DNA from: Impatiens glandulifera
Taxonomy: Eukaryota > Streptophyta > Magnoliopsida > Ericales > Balsaminaceae
DNA: 64,000 nt
Assembly: GCF_907164915.1 (NCBI RefSeq)
Contig: NC_061862.1
Location: 76,936,218 to 77,000,217 of the forward strand
Direction: 5' to 3'
Positions 1-12,972 of the stretch are shown here, piece by piece. Each line of letters begins with the position of its first letter. Position 1 is the first letter of the stretch. The position numbers were made by a program, and so were the translations under genes. Under the pieces are notes generated by a model that was not told the origin of the DNA, did not search any database, and saw only the letters and a program-made list of their open reading frames with translations.

Positions 1-2060
1 TAAAATAATGATTAATTTTTATTGAGATGATTTGAATAATGAACAAATCCATAGATTATAATAAACCTTTGTTGGTTTTTGTTTAAGCCAATTTAAATAT
101 AGTTTGTTTGAGTGGTTTGTTTCTATATACATTAATTATTATAGTAGTCATTTGATTAATTATTTATTTTAGATATGTATGTTAAGTTTAGATGTAACCA
201 AATGGGGAATTAATTAATGATGTTATATGACCCCACGAAATATCTACCATCATTAAAATTTGGAAGACTTTTGAAATTGATTGGAAGGTCATCATTATTG
301 CATGGAATTCAGCATTAACACACATATTCTCTATAGTGTCTTCAAATTATAATGCTACCAACTTTATACTTAACCTTTCAAAACTAAATATTACTTATAC
401 TTAAATTTTATTAATTATAAACTTAGTACTCTAATACATTAATTATTTAAAAAAAAACCTACAAATTTATTTAATGTTGTATAAATATGGTTCACTCTCA
501 AAACTCACTCTTTAAAATTTCAAAACAAACAACCTAGTGTAATCGTTTTTTTCATGTTTTTTTTAATATAATTTTCGTGAATTAGGTTTCGATTAAAGGA
601 AAGGGATGAACATAGGAGAGTGTTTCGGTTTATAGAGATATTATTCGAGTTGCAATCATACCCTATCCATTTATGTATTGAATAATATGCACACTTCTTT
701 TTTTAAGGAGTATTTTGTGTGATCAGGAACGGAGTTATGCTCCCACATCCATAGCATGAGTAGTTAAAGCAAGTGATTTCAAACCATAGCATGAGTAGTT
801 AAAGCAAGTGATTGATTTGAAATTCGAGTTATTTCACAGAGCTTTCACTGGAACCTCCAAATAACTCAAAAAATTTGCCTTGCCCCCTGGCTTGGCTTTC
901 TAACCGGACACACGGACTTACTATTCTTTCTTGTTTAGGAGCTTAAGCTGGCTTACTTTTTTAGAAAATGTATTATTCAAAAACAGAACACTGGTCCAAA
1001 GTCAACTAATTGAGTATAAGAGATGAATAAAATAGAAAAAAAATTAAAACGACAATGCAAGACAATTTTAGCGTGGAAAAACATTTCTTCAAATCGAGAG
1101 TAAAAAACAACGAACCTGAACAAACCACTTAACAATCCACTATCATCAGCGATGTTACAATTAAGGGTTCACTATAGATATAACCAAACTAGAGTCTAAT
1201 CAATTGCATCAAGATCACACAACAAGTTCGGCAAATAACAACAATTAATAGAAAGAGTAAGATCAACCAAGCTTATCAATTCTACAATTCTTAGAAGTCT
1301 CAGAAAACAGACATTCACCGTTCAGAATGTATCCTCAGATATAACCAACAAACTGTCAACATTTGAAGTCGATCAAACGGTGCAAACTCTAGTAAACAGA
1401 AATCTTCTTCAACTGCTACCTCAAACCTTTAAATCAGTTTTTGCTCTGTTCTCTCTCTTATTATTCTTAAAATTCAATTAACTTACTAAAATCTAAATGA
1501 AAATGAATATCTCTTCACATTATATATCGTGAGCCTAAATAAAGCTGACATTAAGTCTCTAATTAGTTAGGAGAAAATCAAACACCGCGGTGAATCACCT
1601 TCATGCTTGAATTGATGGATGAATTTGTTACCCATTTGGATTTTGATTCTTTTGGGCTATTAAAGATCTACATTTTCAGATTTACTATAGATGCAATGCT
1701 TATTTCTTTTTAATTTTTTTTGATGTTATTTAATAGCTCATTATTTACTACTATTAATCCTAGAGAAAAGAGATACTTAAAATTATTAAAGCTTTGAATA
1801 CTGATATTGAAATGATGAGAATGTCGGATCTTATTCTCTTTCTATCCGAATTATTACAAGAATGTTTTTGGACGACTGTTTTATATATATATTTAATAAA
1901 ATAAAAACTTATTTTAATTAAAAAAAAAGAAGAAAAAAGCATGTCTCACAAATCAGAACAGTAATTACAAGAAGATACAAAAATAAAAAATAATAAAAAA
2001 ATTCACTGGCTGCAAATTGTCGGTGAAGTCAAGACTCAATATATGTAATTATATAAATTA

Positions 2061-2261
2061 AGGTGTTTATTTTTAAACCTATACGTTTATTCATCTCAGT
2101 TTATTTTTTTATTTTATTTTTTAGATTATTCAGCTTGTTTTTGAAATGCTCATCTAAAATTCGACTTTTTTTTTAAAGAAAAAAATTACTCTATCAATTT
2201 ATTACGTAATAGTGACTTATTCATGTATGTTTATAAACCGAATCAAACATGCACCCTTAAT
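2061..2261. mobile_element. Possible small hAT-like MITE
   Basis: The left edge reads taaggtgttt and the right edge, on the opposite strand, reads taagggtgcatgttt, giving short imperfect terminal inverted repeats about 200 bp apart. No clean target-site duplication could be fixed. This is a tentative call from end similarity only. Confidence 0.25.
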
Positions 2262-2462
2262 TATTTTCCTACTTTTTCATGTTTTTAATAATTATTTATG
2301 TATTTGAACTTGGCTTTTCATTATCTTAAGAGCTTTGGTTTCCCACTAAGAAGACTTTGAAGACAATAATATGTATATTATATATATATATAGTAGATTC
2401 AGTACTCTCCACCTCTTAACTATTACTCTTATTAATTATATTCAGTTTATTCTGTCCTATAA

Positions 2463-2503
2463 ATTGAATTGAATTGAATTGAATTGAATTGAATTGAATT
2501 GAA
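2463..2503. repeat. (TGAAT)n microsatellite
   Basis: About eight uninterrupted copies of the pentamer TGAAT are visible. It lies in intergenic DNA with no sign of function. Confidence 0.95.
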
Positions 2504-3315
2504 ATCACTTAATTTGTTGAGAATTTGATAATAATAGGGGTTCATGCATGCCACCCTCCACTTGTTTTGATCGTGTATGTATTCGTTAAACTTGATGAGA
2601 ATAAAAAAGAGGAATAACAACGGAATTTAGGGACAATTTTTTACCTATATATCTAAATAGCGACGCCAAACCTAGCTATACTAGGGAAAGAGACAATTAA
2701 TGCAAATGGTGTAGTGGCATTGTTCAAACTAAAGAAACCCTATCCATTGAGCCTTTTCATTATGATGGTTTAGTAATGGAGTCTTTTCAAGACATGTCTC
2801 TATATTGTGTGAGACACAAGTATATATATAGAAAGAAAACTCTTTTCTCAGCCTCGACTTTTCATTGAGAAAGCGATGATGAATTAAGAAGACGCAGTTA
2901 TAACAAATTCTTTTCGGGAATAAAATAAGTATGAAGAAAATTGTATTTAGAATCGCAAAATCAACGTGTTGAGCTTAAGTTGAAATAGAAGAGAGATGAG
3001 TCCATACCAATGATATTTATATATATTTATTAGAAGTTTAATGAAATCCTTCAAAAAAATCATTGAAAATTCAAATAAAATAACCTTTTTCTATTCTACA
3101 TTTGTAATTTTACATTAGGTTAGTGGTGTAATTAGCTTCGTTCTTCAATTTATTTTGTACCAAAATAAACTAGTAGTTTGATTGTTTATTATATATAATA
3201 TATATATATATATAATGGGTAATTATTTAAAATTTTTAATTAAACTTTGTACAATTCTTATATTTTCCCTTGAAGTACATGGTATCTTATTTCTCTTTGT
3301 ACATTATTAATTAAA

Positions 3316-3498
3316 CTAGCATGTATCCTGTGCATTTGCACGAGTAATAATATAAAAAAACCTAAAATTTTTATAGGCAGGTCAACCCACAATCCAACCC
3401 AAGTATCCATTTACTCTCACATATATCCAAATTAACCACATATCTCGACCCGGCAATCCGAACACTTTAAAAATTAAGCATCATTATATATATATAGA
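3316..3498 (-). mobile_element. Short non-autonomous Helitron-like element, copy A
   Basis: Read on the minus strand it starts with TC immediately after a host A and ends with CTAG before a host T, which is the Helitron pattern (5' TC, 3' CTRR, insertion between A and T). A short hairpin, GTGCAAATGCAC, lies about 10 bases before the CTAG end. The same internal sequence recurs at 8421-9246 and, on the other strand, at 41705-42157. At 183 bp it has no coding capacity. The family assignment is inference from the ends. Confidence 0.6.
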
Positions 3499-6400
3499 TA
3501 AGCATGAAATACATCTTCATCATATACTAACCTTACAATTAACGTCTTTAATTAAATATATATTTTTAATAATTTTAATTCTCAACTTTTATAAAAAAAA
3601 ATTATTTTAACATTTTTGTTAAATAATCTTTTTCAAAAATAATATAATTACCATATAATCTTTTATTTAATAATTTTATTATTTTATTTAGCAATATAAA
3701 AATTCATACTAAATTAGTGGGAACAATACTAATAAAAAATTAGGAACAATCATAAAACCTTCATTCTAAAAAAGAATGACCCAGTTCACATGAGATTTAC
3801 AAAGTTATTATGATGACATAATTCAATTTAAGTCATTTTTTTAACAAAATACATAAATTGTTACAAGTTAAACAAAATAAAGTTACAAGAAAAAGAAAAC
3901 AATCATTAAATTCAAAAAAAAAAATATTAAAAAAAATTGTCTTTTAAAGTCAAAATGCTAGTTTTCTTAGTGTTGAAATCCATTTCTCTTTTTTTTTTTC
4001 AAAAATCATAGTTCACATTACTTTCAAGTTTCTTTATTTCAATTTCTTGTTTTGATTTTTTTATTTATTTTCTTTAATCTTCTAGTTATTCCATATTTAT
4101 CTGGTTAAGTATTCAAAATGATGTATTTTGTTAGTCGGCTTTGTTGTCATAGTTAACGTGAGAAACAAAATTTGTTTTTTTAACAGATTGAGTCGTCCGA
4201 TTATGTCTATTTAATTGTTCTTTTTCAATTAGCTTGTCTACCGCTTAATTGATAGTATACATTTCAATTTTGTTGAACTTTTTTGTTACTATTTTACATG
4301 TTAAGAACTAATGTGATGATATTTTTTAAAACTAGGGTTTAGTTTGAACACGTGCAAGCAAGCAATGGAGTTAGGGTAGGGCAAAGCAATGGGGAATATA
4401 TATGATAGTTGCATTTGCAGCCTTTCAGGATTTGTATTCTCAGTCTACAAACCCTAAAACTCTAGTCATCAATACTCTATATAACTTCAATTTCTTTTCC
4501 CTATTATAACATCAAAAGTAATCACTTTCTGACCATTCAACTCAAAGGTTGGATGAGAACCTTTCTTAGTCCTTAGATATGTCTGTTTTTCACTTCTTTT
4601 CACTACACTTTTCAGCTATGTTTGTGGTTCAAGAATCAACATCCATTTATATAAGGGTTCGATTCACTTTTAAGGAACTAGATTGAAACGGGACGACATG
4701 ACTCTAAGTTGTTGTGTTGGCTTCATGAAAGTTGTAATTATTAGAGAACACGAAAATATAAAATAACTATAAAAAATGACTACATTGAATTATCAAGAGT
4801 GTATCAATTTATAATATAACATAAAATCAATTTAAATAAAAAGTTAACTAAGGTTAGATAATGGCTTAGGAGTAAAGTCAAATGAATAATAAGCTAAACC
4901 TAAACCTAAACCTAATATACAACAAAATTGTAAATTTACAGAATATGAACATAAAATAACTAAAAATCACAATGAAAGACAAAAATCAATAACAACAATA
5001 TTAGACATTAAATACATCAATATATACAAGATTCAACAAATTCATGAGACATAAAATACAATAGATGATTCAACAGATATTATGGACAACAAATTTAATA
5101 TACAATAAATATATAACAAATTCAAGAAAGTCAGAAACAGATACACTAACAATATTTAGACAATCATATATAACTTCAAAACAAATCATATCATTTAGAC
5201 AAGCTCATTAAATATTTCTACAAATTTTTAATGATACAAACGAATAAATTTGATAGAACCGACTAAACCTATCGAACTGGTCTTTTAACCGATCAATCAA
5301 TTAAAAATGACAGTTTTGTAAATTTATTTTCAAACCGACTTTAACGGTTTGATGGTACGAAATATACAAACCGATCGAACCGAACCACACATACCCTACC
5401 ATATACTTATTTTATAATTCTCTATATTCTAGTTCAATGAGAAAAAAAAAAGAGGTATGTAAGGGTTATAATAAATATTTAGTTCTACCAAAAATAGAGA
5501 ATTCTATAAGCTTTACAATTTCATTTTCTTGGAAAAATATGAAAAAAACTGTGACAATTATTTGTTAAGATTCCCAAGTGCTCTCTCTGCCATATCCCTG
5601 CAAAGTTGGGACTTGGGATCCTCTCTCCCCTTCTCTCAAATACCCTTCACATTGCCCCCCAATTAGGTCTTGTTTGTTTGTTTGTTTGATACAAATCTAA
5701 TAGAAAATTTGTGAGGTGGAGGGAATGGAAGTGTTTCAATTTGAAATATCAACATAATTAACATTCAATATGGTTTTAGCAACTTTTTAAAACCAAAAGA
5801 TAGTTCAACGATAATAGTCGTTTTAAAAGACCATAATGTTACCGTCTTGATTCTAACTGAAAAAACTTTGAGTTGGAGCGGGGAACATAATTGTAGGGTA
5901 TCATGCTAGTTCTCATTAATTAAAAGAAAAATGGTTCTAACAACTATCTCAAAACCACTTAAGCTGTAAATCGAACTCGAACGAGGTCTATATCTTTTTA
6001 GCAATGGTTTATAAGTGTATTTTTGTTGTTTTAGCGACAATTGAATTTATTTGAATAGTTTATTTAAATATGATTGTATATTGTATATGAGTTGATGTAT
6101 AAGTTTGACGTTCAAAGATAGAAAGCTGCTTATTTGCAATGATAATTGATAGATACCTACAGGGACGAATATTGTACAACCTTTCTGCAAACTTTTGAAT
6201 GTTAATAATATTTGTATGTAACACACACAGAAAAAAGACCTTGACATATATAGAACAATATTTGAGAGGGTAATTATTTTTTGTTTTTTTATCATCACAG
6301 AAAATTTTAATTTATTAATTACTTAAACAGATACATATATATATAAGCTTGTTTGATCTTGGTTTATTAGTATATATGATTATGATTAATTATTGATCGA

Positions 6401-8420
6401 TGTTTTTTATGATTATGGGTTGGTTTTCATATTGACATTTTGAGTTTATTGTGAATAAATTAAAATATCTCATTTCTTAAAAGAAAATATTAATTAAATA
6501 GGTGTTCAATAAGGTCATTATCATTATAAGCCAAAGCACAAGTTTGTTTGAAATTATCCAATTTTAGTGAAATATATTTTGTAAAAATCTAAATAAACTT
6601 TTTTTCTTCTAATTTAATAAGGTAGTAGGATTTTTTTTTTTTTTTGAAAAGTTAAGGCCTTCATACATGTTAGAGATTTATAATTTACACAAAATGTAAT
6701 TATTATTTGTCACACCTTTTAGAGTTTTCTTGCATGTTTTTGAAAGATTAAGGTCGAATTCATACTTGAAAATATTTTTTTTTTAAAAGGAAAATCTGGT
6801 GTGTGTGATATTTAATGGGTAAAAGTCTATTCTGCCCTTTTAATTATTTATATTTTAATAAATTGAAAATAAAATATGGATATTTAATCTATATTTGAAA
6901 TGGTTATTTAAATGATTAGATTACTTTAAATAATATTGTGCTTATAAGGTTTGAGATTATATATTTTGATAATCTAATCTAAACAATGCCTTAATTATTT
7001 ACAAATGTGTATTTATTAAAAAAAATAATAATAAACAATCACGATATCAATAAAAATGTATTAATATTTTTTTTCGAAATATAATATATACTTTTTTGCT
7101 TTACTTGGTATAAAATTCACTATACACATTATTTTTAGATCATAATTCATATTATTTATAAACAAAGTAAATGTGAAGGCTTTTAGAAACTAATATACAT
7201 TAATTTGAATTATCCTACGTAACAAGTAAATAAATTTCACTGCATAAAGCCATTTCCCAACAGTAAATATTCTTCTGTAAAAGGCAGATGGATGGATAGA
7301 TAGAAATATATATAGTGAGAGATGGAAGTGATAGTTATTGTAAATAGATGGTTTATTCTGAAATGGAATAAGCTACTCCATAGTGTAATTATTTATCTAC
7401 TCTTATGGCTATAATGTGACTAGTTTGATTCCAAGAAGTAAATATTAAAAGTGTTGTATTTGTCGAGAGCGTTAGGACTCAACTTCAAATGGTTCAAGGG
7501 TTTAAGTTCTAAAGAGTGATAGAGCGTTAGGACATTACTTTAGTTCGAGTTACAAAATTTTAAGTTTGATTAACACTAAAAACGTTAAAAATGAAATTGA
7601 AGATCATGATGGGTGGATTGTGATAAATTTGTATGAGGAATAAATATTAATTTAAAAATTAATTCAAGTTATAAATAAGTGGAATAAATTGAAGCCTTAT
7701 GTCAAATGTCTATACTAATAATGTTTGTTGGGAGGTCCTTTCATTGTGGTAGAGCGCACTATGAATTAGTGTTGTAAGATAAGTTATATAAATTGAAATA
7801 AATTGTTTTTTTTTATTGATTGTATATTCTTGTTGAGTATTTATATATATATAAATAATAAAAATCTTAAGAATAAAATCTTTGATTTAAAAAATAAAAA
7901 CAAATTATAATAAATGTGCACGCAATCAATATTTGGATTTCGGAAAATGTTCTTAATTTAATAAAACTATATACAAGAACTTTCTCAATTATCATTGATT
8001 TTAGGGTTCTTTTGACATATTGATTTCGTTTCATGGTTTTGATTAATTTGTGAGGTATTGACAATTGTTGGTGATACTAGTGTTAATATCATTCTTTATT
8101 TATATGTTTGTAGTCGTGAAATTGGTTGAGAATAGTCTCTATAAGTTGTCAGATTAATGCGTTATCAAGATGTGGAAGAGTTTTCATTGATGTAATTAAT
8201 GACGATGATAATGTGGATTATTTTAGATTATTTACTCAAATATTCGTTATACTTAAGATTTAAATTTTTAAAAAAAAATAGTTACGAGTTTTGATAATAA
8301 ATTAAGTGATTTAATAATTAAAATAACATTAATGTGATGAAAATTTATTTAGAAACAATTCAAATAATTCAAATCAAACTCCGTGTTTTTTTATCATTTT
8401 TTTAAACAATGTTATAACAA
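3499..8420. other. Intergenic AT-rich DNA, no gene seen
   Basis: I see no convincing coding region. Reading frames up to about 83 codons are AT-rich and match nothing I know. Three tandem cctaaa-type hexamers at about 4898-4915 are too few and not exact enough to be telomeric. A less AT-rich patch at 5575-5670 looks like unique sequence but has no recognisable feature. Confidence 0.5.
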
Positions 8421-8714
8421 CTATCATGTATCCCGTGCATTTGCACGAGTAATAATATAAAAAAACCGTGAAAAAATATTACGGTAAAATTTTTATAGGC
8501 GGGTCAACCCACAATCCGACTCAAGTATCCATTTACTCTCACATATATCCAAATTAACCACAGCTCTCGACCCGACAATCCGGACACTTTAAAAATTAAG
8601 CATCATTATATATATATATATATAGATAGATTAATTAGTTAAAAAGTTGAACTTATATTGTTAAAATGTCACGCGTTTATCAAATTTTGGGTTGAATTTA
8701 AAATATAAAGTGTT

Positions 8715-8770
8715 ATTAGCCTAGTTGGTTAAAATGTTATACTTGTTTTGTTAGGTTGCAAGTTTGAACC
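8715..8770 (+). promoter_or_regulatory. Pol III A box / B box pair (SINE or tRNA relic)
   Basis: ttagcctagttgg at 8715-8727 fits the A-box consensus TRGCNNAGYNGG. About 30 bp on, gcaagtttgaacc at 8758-8770 fits a B box. The spacing is that of a tRNA gene, but no acceptor stem or folded tRNA is evident, so a tRNA-derived SINE trapped inside the Helitron-like unit is more likely. A second copy of the pair lies about 306 bp downstream. Confidence 0.45.
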
Positions 8771-9020
8771 ATAACTATAGCATTTTTAATTTTATTTTTA
8801 ACCGTTTTAAGTTTATGGGCGGGTCAACCCGCAATCCGACCCAAGTATTCATTTACTCTCACATATATCCAAATTAACCACAGCTCTCGACCCGACAATC
8901 CGGACACTTTAAAAATTAAGCATCAATATATATAGATTAGTTAGTTAAAAAGTTGAACTTATATTGTTAAAATGTCACACGTTTATTAAATTTTGGGTTG
9001 AATTTAAAATATAAAGTGTT

Positions 9021-9076
9021 ATTAGCCTAATTGGTTAAAAGGTTGTATTTGTTTTGTTAGGTTGCAAGTTCGAACC
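9021..9076 (+). promoter_or_regulatory. Second copy of the Pol III A box / B box pair
   Basis: attagcctaattgg at 9021-9034 and gcaagttcgaacc at 9064-9076 repeat the pair found at 8715-8770. The B box here keeps the consensus GTTCGAACC core. The pair was duplicated together with the surrounding Helitron-like tandem unit. Confidence 0.45.
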
Positions 9077-9246
9077 ATACCTATAACATTTTTAATTTTA
9101 TTTTTAACTGTTTTAAGTTTATGGGCGGGTCAACCCACAGTCCGACCCAAGTATCCATTTACTCTCACATATATTCAAATTAACCACAGTTCTCGACCCT
9201 GCAATCCGAACATTTTAAAAATTAAGCATCATTATATATATATAGA

Positions 9247-12200
9247 TTTATTTTATGTATCAAATAAGACTTATCTAATTTTATTTTATTTAAAAAAAAA
9301 TCTTAATTGTAGACAGCTAGAAGTAGTTGTTCTTTTAACTTATTTGAATAAAAATATGTTTTTAGCTAGTAAAGAGAATTATAAGATTTAAAATTTAAAT
9401 TATATAATATACCTATATAGTAATAATGAATTGATTACATATATAATTATATAAATAATTATTTTTTTCTCATGCATAATAATATTATAATATATGATTA
9501 AATATCATAATATATTTAATTAATACATTTTAAGATAGCAAACTCTATTATAAGTATATGATTGTATATCTTTTAATAAATAGTTTTTTATTCACATTTA
9601 TTTTCTCATGTTTGTAAAATTTACACACTATTGTTATTGTGTGCATATATATCAGCATTTTAATAATTCTTACTCAAATTTATGTTGCACTTGGTATTTT
9701 CTTTAGAGAAGGTGCCATAAAGATGATCATAAATTAATTTTTTAAAATAAGTTTTTACATGTTAAGCATATGTTATTATACACAATAACAAAAAACATTT
9801 AAATTCAATCCTTCCCAAAACAAAATCCCAAATCATATAAAAATAGTCCAATAAGATTTTTTTATTGTCCATTCCCAAATAAACACTAAGTAAGCATACA
9901 TTTTTACATTATATACATGTCTAGAAAGTGCTGTTATCCAACCTCATTTGATTCTCAAAATAAATCTTCATCTTTTTCATTATCAACTTATCTCTTTTTT
10001 GGGTGACGAACATAATCACAAGTTAGTTTTCATTCTTAACTAAAATGAATATTGATTTCGAGATCATCCCACTTTTCTTTTTCAAGTGTATGAATGCACC
10101 TTATGAAACAACATAAAATAAAAAAAATTAATCATCACATGCTGATTCATAAGTACCTTGATTAATAATAATTGATCTCAATGATAATCAAAATCTTTCA
10201 CTTGAAAAATAGATTTGTTATTTCCCCCACCAATTACTATGACAGGTCATTAATTTATTAGTAATTATTTAGATCTAATATATATATATATTAAAAATGA
10301 ATATATATATACAATGTGTGGTGAAATGGGACAAAAGATAATTATCATATATTTTCAATAATTGATTGATCCATATATATATTATGTAGAAAGAGAGAGA
10401 GAGAGTGGGAACTGTGGATGAAAGAACAGGTGAGAGTGAGTGGAAGCCATGGAAAGGAAGAAGGGGGGGAAGAAGGGGATGTGGGTGTTATGATTATTTG
10501 TTCATCTTTTTGCAGGGGCAAGGGTGGTCTGAGTAGACTTATGTATCTCAAATATTGCAACATTTGGATTTCCATTAGATTTCCCTGCCTGCCTCCCTGG
10601 ATATTTATATATATATTATTCCCTATACTTTCCTTTTTATTATATTTAAATCTCATTTTTATTTTTATTTTCCTTTTCAAAACAATTTCATCTCCACAAA
10701 TTTGGAGTGTCACACAAAGATATGAAGTGGGTTGTGAATGGAAATTTATAATGATTTAGAGATGAAATTTCTAAGTTGGCTACTCTTAATCACGACGGTT
10801 GAGATGAATTGAATAACATAAAGGGTTATGGAACTACCAAATGAAAGGGTTAGATTAATATATATATATATATATGTTGGAGATTAATTGTTCTAGTAAT
10901 GGCATGAATCTTATTTCTTAATTTTATTTTTCTTTTGGATTTTGTTAGTTCTTGTTATGGGATATTGTGATCTTGAATATAACAAAATGTGATAGATTAT
11001 TTCATAAACTATACAACTTTATTTGTATGCTTCATATACCATAAATGTTTGAGATTATGTTTTGGAACCAATGGGCAAAGATTAGTTTAATTATTCAGTA
11101 TTAAATCGAAATAAACTTAACTTTATAGTTTTTTTCTTCAATTTGACAGAATTTAGACAACTTCTTAGTTAGAGTTTTGACAAAATTTTAGTCTCCCTTT
11201 GGTTGATATTGTGGAGCGAAAATGGAAATGTGGGTATATTCTAATTGAACGGGATGGAAAATAATCGACGTAACTTATTTAGTTTGAATGGAGTTTTTAA
11301 AGTCATAGTCAAGTATTAAAAAACGTTTCGGTCAAGATTATTTTCTCGTGTACCAAAATTATTTTGTCAATAATTGAATTAAATAATTTAAAAATATGCT
11401 AGCTAGAAAATAAAATGAAATAATGAGTTACACACCCAAAGAATGATGTTGTTTTGGGATAATAATTGTTCAAATATTGACAACTTCTAGCATTTTCAAG
11501 ATTGTGATAAACAGTCATAAAATCAATTATTTAATTGAATTGTTAGGTTAACTATGCATATGATCAATTGTATCATTTTTATATATATTTACCAAAATAA
11601 AATAGTCCAATCTTTAAATAGACAAAGTGCATAATGACATATATATCTATATGTAAAATATTGGTCATTAAATTATTGGATTTTCTCCAACAATGGCCTC
11701 AATTAGACTTTGTAAAAAAACTTAATTAGATCTAAATTCAAATCAATTTTGTAATAAAAAATTATGACAAATTACAATATTAAAAATTATTTGGTAAAAT
11801 AAATAATATTTATTTAATGTAGCTCACTAATTGTGGTCTAGTTTTTAACCTCAATTTGTCACGTTTCACTCTTGAAAAAAAAAATAATGAAAACAAATAT
11901 AATTTTCAAGCATCCAAGCATGTGAGTTGAAATCATTAAGATTTGGTCTCCTAGATAACATTTGGTTTTATTTCATATAAATTTTAATTAATTTAAAAAA
12001 GTTAGGAAAACATCAAAATTAACAAACAATTGTGTATAGAAAATATATATTTATTTTTCACCAATATCCCTTTTTTAAGCAAATCTACTCATAGTGCACC
12101 TTCTCTAGTCTTACCCCCGACCAGCCCCTAATCTTGATCCACAATATCCCCCTTTTTTTTTTGTCTAAGATTATTTATTTTTTAACCCACTTAATTGTGA

Positions 12201-12972
12201 AAATCAAGATATTGTGAGCAAAGGAATTTGAGAAAAAACTATATTATAACAATAATAAGGAAAGGGTAGGCTTCTCTCAATATGAACCTTTTGTGGCTTA
12301 ATTTCTCAATTGCTTATTGGTTATGTATTGAAAGGGATTTCTTTCATCATCATTGTGAATATCAAATTTTTTTTTTTAAGGTTAGTAGTGGAAATCACAA
12401 TATTATGAATAAGAGAACTTAAGGAAAAAACTTAACATAACCAAAGAGTTGGAATATCATTCCGATGATCTTTTGTGACTTAACTTCTCTATACTTTTTA
12501 TTAAAGGGTATTAAAGTGATTGCTTTCTAGATGTAAGTCGAGATAAATATAGTTATCGTTTGATTATGTTTAATTTTTCTAAGTATCAATAGTTATTAAA
12601 AGGTGATGTTTTATTTATGGATAATAATTATAAATAGTGTTTTAAATGCGATTTTTCCAGATTCTTCTCTCGAAAAAGAATGGAACGGGATGGTGAACGC
12701 ATTCCTCGCTAGTTTTTTTAGCTTCTTAGATTAAAAAAAGTAATGTAATTTATTTATCTTTTGGTAAAAACAATTTTATTAATCAAGTAATCAAAGTATA
12801 ATAAAAAATATTGATAAAAAACATTATTCTAAGAAACTCTTAAAACTTAAAAGGTGTGGGTGGGGACTTATAGAAGATCAAGGGACCTATTTGACTCTTA
12901 ATTCTCTCTCTTCTCTCCTTCTTCTTCCCCAAATACAACCCTAAGAAGAAGATGAACATGCATGTTTAGAAA
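9247..12972. other. Intergenic region upstream of the WRKY12-like gene
   Basis: I see no reliable gene. A GC-richer island at 10385-10720 has overlapping open frames of 113 and 122 codons on opposite strands; I recognise neither. The part just before 12973 has the pyrimidine-rich runs expected of a plant 5' leader (ctctctcttctctccttctt at about 12903) and probably includes the WRKY gene's promoter and 5' UTR. Confidence 0.5.

Larger units (their letters stand above)
1..3315. other. Intergenic AT-rich DNA, no gene seen
   Basis: No open reading frame here resembles a protein I recognise; the longest is about 60 codons and low-complexity. Recognisable items are a 30-bp direct duplication at 749-778 and 784-813, a pentanucleotide microsatellite (TGAAT)n at about 2463-2503, and a possible small MITE at about 2061-2261. 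The stretch 1021-1450 is less AT-rich and contains a phrase like tagcgtggaaaa, common in old copia-type LTR debris, but I could not delimit an element. Confidence 0.5.
8421..9246 (-). mobile_element. Helitron-like element, copy B, with internal tandem units
   Basis: On the minus strand it ends with the same hairpin (plus strand CCCGTGCATTTGCACGAG at about 8431-8448) and a degenerate CTAG terminus (ATAG). It starts with TC next to a host A at 9246. The core that begins gggtcaaccc is repeated at 8501, 8821 and 9127, so the element contains tandem units of about 320 and 306 bp. The first two units each carry a tRNA-like promoter pair, listed separately. No transposase is present, so it must be non-autonomous. 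Confidence 0.6.

Noticed and set aside
4897..4916. Interstitial telomeric repeat
   Set aside because: The unit is cctaaa, not the plant ccctaaa, and only three copies are present.
8715..8800. A functional tRNA gene
   Set aside because: A and B boxes are present, but no cloverleaf with acceptor stem and anticodon arm could be drawn; a SINE-like relic is more likely.
9062..9391. 109-codon plus-strand frame
   Set aside because: It runs through the third Helitron-like tandem unit, and its translation matches no protein; it is chance open sequence in a repeat.
10560..10600. Candidate miR482/miR408-like sequence around ttccctgcctgcctccctgg
   Set aside because: I could not find a complementary arm forming a hairpin nearby, and it does not match either mature microRNA well enough.
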